A DNA stretch of 18,965 bases from Bacillota bacterium. Its GTDB lineage: Bacteria > Bacillota > Clostridia > Christensenellales > UMGS416. Positions 13,909-18,965 of the stretch are shown here, one piece after another. A program made the translations under genes and the position numbers. Position 1 is the stretch's first letter, and each line of letters starts with the position of its first letter. Under the pieces are notes generated by a model that worked only from the letters and a program-made list of their open reading frames with translations, had not been told where the DNA came from and made no database searches. The DNA is taken from positions 1 to 18,965 of the forward strand of contig JAEZSC010000065.1 of assembly GCA_023422005.1 (NCBI GenBank), written 5' to 3'.

Positions 13909-14949
13909 ATGAAATCCAAATCCATCGCATTGCTGCTGGCCATCGGCCTGTTGCTGGGCGGCTGCAACTGGCGTCAGCCCATCAAGACGCCCGCCGCGAC
14001 ACCCTCAACCGTAAGCACGCTCACACCCGAGGCCACGGCTTCACCCTCGGCCACAGCACAGGCGGCCATGCCCAAGCTGCCGGAGCGGTTCGGCGACACT
14101 GCCGTAGACAAGCTGTCGCTCAAAGTATATGACATCAAGACCAAGAAAACAAAGGAAATGAACATCGAGGAATATCTCTACGGCGTGCTGGCCGGCGAGA
14201 TGCGCCAGGATTGGCCTTTGGAAGCGCTCAAGGCCCAGGCCATCATCGCCCGCACGTTCCTGATGGACTTCCTGGGTGAAAACAAGGCCAGCTCTGTGGA
14301 GCCCTCCGCCGACATCTCCACCGACCCCAAGGAATCCCAGGCTTATGATGAGAGCGGCATCAACGACAACATCAAAAAGGCGGTGGATGACACCCGCGGC
14401 ATGGTCATCGCCTATGACGGCAAGTTCATCAAAGCCTGGTTCCACTCAGCCTCCGGCGGCAAGACCGCCGACGCCGTGGAAGGGCTCAATTACAAGGAAG
14501 GCAACCCTCCATACATCATCTCGGTGGATTCCGATGAATCCCAGGCGCCCAAAGAGTTTGAGGAGTGGGAAAACAGCTTTACGTTGGATGAGGTAAAGGC
14601 CGGATTGAAAAAGGCCGGCATCAGCATAGACGGCAGCATCACCGTGATCAAGCTGGGAGAAGCCGGCCCCTCCGGCCGCGCAAAGACATTCAAGATCAAC
14701 GACAAAGATGTCTCCGCGCCGGATCTGCGCGTGGCTATGGACCCCACCAAGTTCCGCTCCACGTGGATCACCGATCTGCAATTCGACGGCAAAAAGCTGT
14801 CCCTTAAGGGCAAGGGCTTTGGCCACGGTGTGGGCATGCCCCAGTGGGGCGCCTTCACCATGGCCAGCAACGGCAAGACCGCCCAGGAGATCATCATGGC
14901 CTACTTCAAGGACGTGGCCATCGTCAATCTGCTGCCGGGCGCGAAATAA
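13909..14949 (+). CDS. SpoIID/LytB-domain lipoprotein (putative peptidoglycan lytic enzyme)
   Basis: The only plus-strand gene. The 346 residues start at the ATG at 13909 behind AGGAGG. A much longer same-frame ORF reaching back to 12952 is antisense to rsmA and rejected. A lipoprotein signal peptide (hydrophobic 6-16, lipobox LGGC with C19) is followed by a Thr/Ser/Ala/Pro-rich linker (about 27-54). The SpoIID/LytB domain then begins at EEYLYGVLAGEM (87-98), with E97 where the SpoIID catalytic glutamate lies. It continues with EALKAQAIIARTF, FHSASGGKTADA (178-189) and GFGHGVGMPQWGA (303-315). Canonical SpoIID is a membrane-anchored transglycosylase of forespore engulfment. The lipobox and isolated location suggest a surface paralogue for wall remodelling or germination. 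Confidence 0.9.
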   Translation: MKSKSIALLLAIGLLLGGCNWRQPIKTPAATPSTVSTLTPEATASPSATAQAAMPKLPERFGDTAVDKLSLKVYDIKTKKTKEMNIEEYLYGVLAGEMRQDWPLEALKAQAIIARTFLMDFLGENKASSVEPSADISTDPKESQAYDESGINDNIKKAVDDTRGMVIAYDGKFIKAWFHSASGGKTADAVEGLNYKEGNPPYIISVDSDESQAPKEFEEWENSFTLDEVKAGLKKAGISIDGSITVIKLGEAGPSGRAKTFKINDKDVSAPDLRVAMDPTKFRSTWITDLQFDGKKLSLKGKGFGHGVGMPQWGAFTMASNGKTAQEIIMAYFKDVAIVNLLPGAK

Positions 14950-14954
14950 TCCGA

Positions 14955-15012
14955 GGGATGGAATCCCATTGCGATACGAGTTTGCTGATTCAGCAAGTCC
15001 ATAGTATCGTAA
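14955..15012. repeat. Nested inverted repeats at the convergent spoIID-like/ispDF junction
   Basis: GGGAT-GGA-ATCCC (14955-14967) is followed by TTGCGATAC (14969-14977) paired with GTATCGTAA (15004-15012). These enclose the near-palindrome TTGCTGATTCAGCAA (14982-14996). The second structure covers the ispDF stop and its last codons. Neither side has a T-run, so these are not textbook intrinsic terminators, but they may fold at both mRNA 3' ends. Confidence 0.55.
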
Positions 15013-16192
15013 TCGCCCGGGCTGAGATGCCCTCCTCCCGGCCCTCAAAGCCCAAGCCCTCGGTCGTCGTGGCTTTCACGTTCACGCGATCGGGGGCGAT
15101 GCCCAGCGCCCCGGCCAGGTTTGCGCGCATCTGTGCGATGTGCGCGCTGAGCCGGGGCTTTTGCGCGGCCACCGTGGCATCCACGTTGCCCACCGCATAG
15201 CCCGCCTGGGCCAGCAAACCGCTCACATGGCGCAGCAGAGTCAGGCTGTCGGCGCCGCGATAGGCCTCATCGCTGTCGGGGAAGTGCCGGCCGATATCTC
15301 CCAGGCCCGCCGCGCCCAGCAGCGCGTCCATAATGGCATGGGTCAACACGTCGGCGTCGGAATGGCCCAGCAGGCCGGTGCTGTGGGGGATGTCCACGCC
15401 TCCCAGTATCAGCCGGCGGTCTGCTACAAGCCGGTGCACGTCATAGCCCTCGCCGATACGGGGCAACCCCGTTAGGCGCTCCAACGGGGATTCGAACTCC
15501 TGTTCACGCTCTCCCCTGGCCCGCAGGATAGCCTCGCCGTGGGCGATGTCCTCCGGCGTCGTGAGCTTGATATTTTCCACGGAACCCTCCACAAGATAAA
15601 CAGGCATGCCGGCGCGCTCCAGCAGACCGGCGTCGTCGGTGGCGCACGGGTCGCCGCCCAGCGCGGCATAGGCTGCCAGCAGGTCGGCGGTGCGGAAGGT
15701 CTGCGGCGTCTGCACCAGGCGCAGGGCTTCCCTGTGCGGTGTGTGCTGCACCAGCCCTTCGGCGTCGGCGTGCTTCACGGTGTCGCGACACGCGATGGCC
15801 GCCACGCCGCTTCCCTGCCTGCGGGCGCTGTCCACCGTGCGCGATACGATGTCCGTCGTCACAAAAGGGCGGGCGCAATCATGGATGGCCACGATGTCGC
15901 AGCCCTGCGGCAGCGCCGCCAACCCCTGCGCCACCGAAGCTGTGCGGGTGTCACCCCCGGCCACCACGGCCAGCAGCTTGACCGCGCCCCACGCGGCAGC
16001 CAACTCCCGGTAGCGCTCCACGCGGTTCTGCGCCGTCACGACGACCACGCCATCCACGCTTTCACAGGCGTCAAAAACCTCCAGGCAGCGCCGCAGCGCG
16101 GGCTTGCCCAGCAGCTCCAACAGGTTTTTGTCACCACCGCCGGCCCCCATCCGCGTGGCGCGGCCCGCCGCCACGATGACCGCCACGACCAT
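14990..16192 (-). CDS. ispDF: Bifunctional IspD/IspF (MEP-pathway enzyme fusion)
   Basis: Two non-consecutive steps of the non-mevalonate isoprenoid pathway in one 400-residue chain. The N-terminal IspD part (about 1-225) is the cytidylyltransferase forming CDP-methylerythritol: VAVIVAAGRATRMG (3-16), IHDCARPF and SVENIKLTTPEDI. The C-terminal IspF part (about 245-400) is the 2-C-methyl-D-erythritol 2,4-cyclodiphosphate synthase. It has GEGYDVHRL (metal ligands D251, H253), LGHSDADVLTHAIMDALLGA (H285) and ATTTEGLGFEGREEGI. The ATG has an AAGGAGG site and lies two bases after the rqcP stop, so it is co-transcribed with the HU/rqcP run. The spacing of D251, H253 and H285 matches single-domain IspF. 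Fusions of this type are known in several bacterial groups. Confidence 0.96.
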   Translation of the reverse strand: MVVAVIVAAGRATRMGAGGGDKNLLELLGKPALRRCLEVFDACESVDGVVVVTAQNRVERYRELAAAWGAVKLLAVVAGGDTRTASVAQGLAALPQGCDIVAIHDCARPFVTTDIVSRTVDSARRQGSGVAAIACRDTVKHADAEGLVQHTPHREALRLVQTPQTFRTADLLAAYAALGGDPCATDDAGLLERAGMPVYLVEGSVENIKLTTPEDIAHGEAILRARGEREQEFESPLERLTGLPRIGEGYDVHRLVADRRLILGGVDIPHSTGLLGHSDADVLTHAIMDALLGAAGLGDIGRHFPDSDEAYRGADSLTLLRHVSGLLAQAGYAVGNVDATVAAQKPRLSAHIAQMRANLAGALGIAPDRVNVKATTTEGLGFEGREEGISARAITILWTC

Positions 16193-16194
16193 GG

Positions 16195-16443
16195 CTATTC
16201 CTCCTTGATTTCCCGGTACAGATCGCCCGCGCCAGCCCGCGTGGAAACCTCGCGCACATCCAGCACCTCATAACGGCCGGTGTGGTTGCCAAAGGCGATC
16301 TCGATGACGTCTCCGGGCTTGACCTCCGCCGAGGCGCGGGCCACCTTGCCGTTGATGCTGACGCGGCCCACATCGGCGGCCTCGTTGGCCACGGTCCTGC
16401 GCTTGATGATGCGCGAAACCTTCAGAAATTTATCCAGCCTCAT
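16195..16443 (-). CDS. rqcP: S4-domain RNA-binding protein, RqcP/YabO family
   Basis: Small S4-fold protein. The Bacillus orthologue RqcP works with RqcH to add alanine tails to nascent chains on stalled 50S subunits. The 82 residues begin MRLDKFLKVSRIIKRRTVAN, the start of the S4 helix-turn pair. VNGK-like VSINGKVARASAEVKPGD (about 28-45) and a short acidic tail follow. I chose the ATG at 16443 behind GGGAGGGG. A longer frame would begin inside the HU terminator. The location after mazG and hup matches the yabN-yabO neighbourhood in Firmicutes. A strong terminator ends about 16 bases upstream, so expression depends on readthrough or an unseen promoter. A general Hsp15-type S4 protein is the main alternative. 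Confidence 0.9.
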   Translation of the reverse strand: MRLDKFLKVSRIIKRRTVANEAADVGRVSINGKVARASAEVKPGDVIEIAFGNHTGRYEVLDVREVSTRAGAGDLYREIKEE

Positions 16444-16459
16444 TGCTGCCCCTCCCAAC

Positions 16460-16485
16460 AAAAAGAGCCGGCAACCACCGGCTCT
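16460..16485 (-). terminator. Intrinsic terminator after hup
   Basis: AGAGCCGG (16478-16485) and CCGGCTCT (16464-16471) form a perfect 8-bp stem with a 6-base loop on the minus strand, followed directly by TTTT. It lies 22 bases after the hup stop and just before the rqcP ribosome site. It probably sets a high hup to rqcP/ispDF transcript ratio by partial termination. Confidence 0.9.
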
Positions 16486-16507
16486 GAAAAGCGAATGCGA
16501 TGATTTA

Positions 16508-16792
16508 TTATTTAACGGAGTCCTTGAACGCCTTGCCAGCCTTGAATGTGGGCACCACGGTCTCGGCGATGCTGATGGCCTCGCCTGTACGGGGGTTCAC
16601 GCCCTCGTGCGCGCCGCGCTTCTTGGCCTCAAAGGTACCAAAACCGATCAGCTGCACCTTGTCACCGGACTTCAGCGTCTCGACAATGGTGTCCAGCATG
16701 GACTCAACGATGGCTTCAACTTCCTTCTTGGTAACCTTCTTCGGGCTCTCAATCTTTTCAGCGATGGCGCTAATGAGTTCAGCCTTATTCAT
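16508..16792 (-). CDS. hup: DNA-binding protein HU
   Basis: Histone-like dimer that bends and compacts DNA without strong sequence specificity. The 94 residues start MNKAELISAIAEK. They carry the HU signature GFGTFEAKKRGAHEGVNPRT (50-69), whose NPRTGE turn is the tip of the DNA-intercalating arm with its conserved proline, and end in KAGKAFKDSVK. Length is typical (90-95). An AAGGAGG site is seven bases upstream of the ATG. It has a dedicated near-consensus promoter, a leader containing an 11-bp tandem repeat, and a terminator, so it is an independently expressed gene between mazG and rqcP. An IHF-type paralogue is unlikely in this context. Confidence 0.97.
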   Translation of the reverse strand: MNKAELISAIAEKIESPKKVTKKEVEAIVESMLDTIVETLKSGDKVQLIGFGTFEAKKRGAHEGVNPRTGEAISIAETVVPTFKAGKAFKDSVK

Positions 16793-16807
16793 AATGGCTC
16801 CTCCTTT

Positions 16808-16829
16808 TAATCTTCCGGTAATCTTCCGG
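16808..16829. repeat. 11-bp perfect tandem repeat in the hup leader
   Basis: TAATCTTCCGG occurs twice back to back (16808-16818 and 16819-16829) on the plus strand, and the match extends one base further. It lies between the hup start site and its Shine-Dalgarno. Eleven bases is about one helical turn, so two copies could present the same face to a protein; an accidental duplication is equally possible. Confidence 0.8.
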
Positions 16830-16845
16830 TGCGGGAAACATCGTT

Positions 16846-16874
16846 ATTCTATACGATTTGCGTTTTTTGCGCAA
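16846..16874 (-). promoter_or_regulatory. SigA-type promoter of hup
   Basis: TTGCGC (16869-16874) and TAGAAT (16846-16851) lie 17 bases apart on the minus strand, downstream of the mazG stop. The predicted start near 16839 gives a leader of about 47 bases containing the tandem repeat. Confidence 0.8.
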
Positions 16875-16911
16875 GCACTTTTGACCAGATTTTCCGCTCT
16901 CTGCCAGGGGT

Positions 16912-18366
16912 TCATAGGCCTTGCGCCTTGGCTTGGTTCCAGAAAACGTCCATCTGCTCCAGCGTCATGTCCTTGAGGCTTTTGCCCTGGGCTGCAGCCT
17001 CGCGCTCCACAAACTCGAAGCGGCGCACGAATTTGTCCACCGTGCCCTTGAGCGCGAACTCTGGATGGACGTCCACGAACCGCGCCACGTTGATGGCAGC
17101 GAACAGCACGTCGCCGAACTCTTCCTGTATACGCTCCTGCGGGCTGCCCGCGGCGATCTCCGCCCGGAGTTCCCGCACTTCCTCTTCCAGCTTCTCATAA
17201 GCGCCCCATACATCCGCCCAATCGAAGCCGACCTTTTTGGCTTTGTCCTGCACTTTGGCGGCGCGCATCATCGCGGGCATGGCCGCGGGCACGGCCTGCA
17301 TGGCCCCTGCCTGGCTATTCTGTCCTTTTTCCTTCTTTTTTATAGCGTCCCAATTTTTTACAACATCGTCGGCGGTGTCGGCCTGCACGTTACCGAAGAT
17401 GTGCGGGTGGCGGTGTATCATCTTTCGGCATTCGCCGTCGGCCACATCATCGATGTCGAAGTCCCCACGCTCGGCGGCCAGGCGTGCGTGAAACACGACC
17501 TGCAACAGCACGTCGCCCAGCTCCTCACACAGCTCGCCCATGTCGCCGCGGTCAATGGCCTCAAAAACCTCGTAGCTCTCCTCCAGCAGATATTGCTTGA
17601 GGCTCTCATGGGTCTGCTCCCGGTCCCACGGGCAGCCGCCGGGGGCGCGCAGCGTGTCCAGAACATCTACAAGGTCATAGAGCCCATAGCGAGCGGCGCC
17701 GGCAGCCTGGGGCGGTAGCAGCGCCATGGATCGGTGGTCGAAGCCCTCGAAGTGATCCAACTCGCCCAGCGTCGTGGCATGCACGTCGTCACCCAACCCT
17801 ACCAATACCGGCGCGTCGTCACCATAGGCGGCGCTCAGAGCCAGCTTGACCTCCCCCGCCGTCAGGCGGCTGTCGATCTGGGTCACCACCAGTGCGAGCT
17901 TTGGGTTCGGCCGGCAGCTGCCCAGCCAAGCCGCCGGCGCCGTGGCCGTGGCAGTGGCTGTAACGCCATGCAGCGTGGCGCACCGGGCCAGGAAAGGCGC
18001 GGTCTCATCGGCGTTTGGGATCATATCAAAGGCAAAGTCTGCCTTAAAGTCATTCAGCAGACGCTCCACGGTGCCGTCGCCGGCAATGCCCTGCCCGGGC
18101 ACGGCATAGCACACCGCGCCGTGCTGCCGGGCAGCGTCGGCCACAGCCCGCGCTGCCAGTACATTAAGCTCATCGAAATCCTCCGCCTGATCATACACCT
18201 CGTCCAGCGTATCAAATGCGATGCCCTGTGCCATAAGCTCCTGGGCCGCCGGGTGTTTGTCCGTGCGCAGGATCACCGGACCTTGTGCCAGCGCGGCCAG
18301 CGTGCGCCCGGTCAGCCAGCCGCTCTCCCATGGGCCCAGGCCCACGATGGTTATCTTTGGTGTCAT
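16912..18366 (-). CDS. mazG: YabN-type fusion: tetrapyrrole methylase-like domain plus MazG NTP pyrophosphohydrolase
   Basis: House-cleaning nucleotide pyrophosphohydrolase with an N-terminal SAM-dependent tetrapyrrole methylase-like domain, 484 residues like Bacillus YabN. The N-terminal domain (about 1-220) starts ITIVGLGPWESGWLTGRTL and has the YAVPGQG loop (87-93). The first MazG unit starts at LRAPGGCPWDREQTHESLKQ (239-258). Its metal-binding pattern is EESYE (262-266), then EELGDVLLQVVFHA (281-294). A second MazG-like repeat has KLEEEVREL and EEFGDVLFAAINVARF near the C-terminus. The ATG at 18366 follows GGGAG and lies 18 bases after the flippase gene. The methylase domain's own substrate is unknown. 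Confidence 0.94.
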   Translation of the reverse strand: MTPKITIVGLGPWESGWLTGRTLAALAQGPVILRTDKHPAAQELMAQGIAFDTLDEVYDQAEDFDELNVLAARAVADAARQHGAVCYAVPGQGIAGDGTVERLLNDFKADFAFDMIPNADETAPFLARCATLHGVTATATATAPAAWLGSCRPNPKLALVVTQIDSRLTAGEVKLALSAAYGDDAPVLVGLGDDVHATTLGELDHFEGFDHRSMALLPPQAAGAARYGLYDLVDVLDTLRAPGGCPWDREQTHESLKQYLLEESYEVFEAIDRGDMGELCEELGDVLLQVVFHARLAAERGDFDIDDVADGECRKMIHRHPHIFGNVQADTADDVVKNWDAIKKKEKGQNSQAGAMQAVPAAMPAMMRAAKVQDKAKKVGFDWADVWGAYEKLEEEVRELRAEIAAGSPQERIQEEFGDVLFAAINVARFVDVHPEFALKGTVDKFVRRFEFVEREAAAQGKSLKDMTLEQMDVFWNQAKAQGL

Positions 18367-18384
18367 GTCATTCTCCCTTGTTCT

Positions 18385-18965
18385 CTATCTGAGCAACTTA
18401 TACCGTTTCAACAAGTTGGCCAGCTTGCCGCCGCCGGGCATGAAGGCCAGCTCATCTTTCCCGATGACGCCGAACACCACGGCCACCAGCGCATAGGCCG
18501 GAACCGCCGCCACGATGGCCAGTACCGTGGCTGTGGCCATGCCCGTGAAGGGCGACACATAGCGCTCGATGACCCACGCGCACACACCCATGAAGCCCGC
18601 CGCCAGCAACGGACGGATCAGCATGCCGCCCAGACGGAAGTGGATCTTGGCCATGCGGGCGATACAGACGACGTTGATGATCGCAGCCAGAGCGTAGCAC
18701 GCCACGGTACCCCAGGGCGCGCCGTGGATGTTCAATTCCGGAATACCGATCAGGATATAGTTGAGTACGATCTTTGTTAGCGCACCGACGGCCAGGCTGA
18801 TCATGGGTACACGCACCAGACCCAGCCCCTGTAGCACACCGTTGGTGCTCTGCACGATGGACAGGAAGATGACACTGATCGATGACACCATCAGCAGGTC
18901 GCCGCCGATAACATAGAGTGCGTCCGTCATGTCCTTGCCGTGGAACAGCAGTCGCAGTATGGGCT
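18385..18965 (-). CDS. SpoVB/YabM-like flippase (MOP superfamily), C-terminal part
   Basis: C-terminal 193 residues of a multi-pass membrane protein; the N-terminus lies beyond the right edge. The visible part starts LRLLFHGKDMTDALYVIGGD. It contains QSTNGVLQGLGLVRVPMISL (about 39-58), a stretch typical of polysaccharide or lipid-linked precursor exporters of the SpoVB/MurJ group. Four to five hydrophobic segments follow, and the C-terminus is basic (KLANLLKRYKLLR). The position immediately upstream of the YabN/MazG gene matches yabM in Bacillus. I cannot tell from this part whether it is SpoVB, YabM or a lipid II flippase. It is probably co-transcribed with mazG. Confidence 0.88.
   Translation of the reverse strand, partial: PILRLLFHGKDMTDALYVIGGDLLMVSSISVIFLSIVQSTNGVLQGLGLVRVPMISLAVGALTKIVLNYILIGIPELNIHGAPWGTVACYALAAIINVVCIARMAKIHFRLGGMLIRPLLAAGFMGVCAWVIERYVSPFTGMATATVLAIVAAVPAYALVAVVFGVIGKDELAFMPGGGKLANLLKRYKLLR

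Noticed and set aside
1..18965. CRISPR array, insertion sequence, tRNA or rRNA genes
   Set aside because: I saw no regularly spaced repeats, transposase-like frames, tRNA cloverleaf or rRNA-like segments on either strand.

Overview
The window is chromosomal housekeeping DNA from a GC-rich, Gram-positive Firmicute, most likely class Clostridia. This rests on: a YabM/YabN/HU/RqcP gene order like that of Bacillus and Clostridia; a SpoIID-domain lipoprotein; a split glycine decarboxylase (gcvPA/gcvPB) under a tandem glycine riboswitch; the TIGR03960/TIGR03936/RNase G cluster; and strong AGGAGG ribosome binding sites. Species cannot be named from the sequence alone. All genes except one (the SpoIID-like lipoprotein) lie on the minus strand, so transcription mostly runs from high to low coordinates. 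No gene-free stretch exceeds 300 bases.

Reading in the direction of transcription: (1) 18965-14990 is a run of a SpoVB/YabM-like flippase (cut by the window edge), the YabN/MazG fusion, HU, the S4 protein RqcP and a fused ispDF. HU has its own promoter, and a perfect intrinsic terminator sits just after it. (2) 13909-14949 on the plus strand encodes a SpoIID/LytB-domain lipoprotein convergent with ispDF. (3) 13779-8923 is a tightly packed run of rsmA, a B12-binding/radical SAM protein, its DUF2344 partner and RNase G. A CDP-alcohol phosphatidyltransferase follows. (4) 8288-3659 is the glycine cleavage operon: consensus promoter, tandem glycine riboswitch, terminator hairpin, gcvT-gcvH-gcvPA-gcvPB, and a strong terminator. 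The L protein is not in the window. (5) 3645-2588 is an AT-richer island with an APH-like kinase reading frame. It is preceded, in the same frame, by 27 codons and one TAG stop. (6) 2553-1 is rpsO with a near-consensus promoter, a GC-rich hairpin, and pnp (cut by the left edge).

Most of the window is conventional RNA metabolism (PNPase, RNase G, RsmA, RqcP, S15), one-carbon/glycine catabolism, isoprenoid synthesis and cell-envelope work. I did not find a convincing new multi-gene system. The most unusual signal is the kinase locus: lower GC, an in-frame amber codon separating a good promoter, ribosome binding site and ATG from the rest of the protein, and an altered catalytic loop. Secondary points are the 11-bp tandem repeat in the HU leader, the terminator just upstream of rqcP, the gcv promoter overlapping the upstream stop codon, and a structured junction between spoIID and ispDF.
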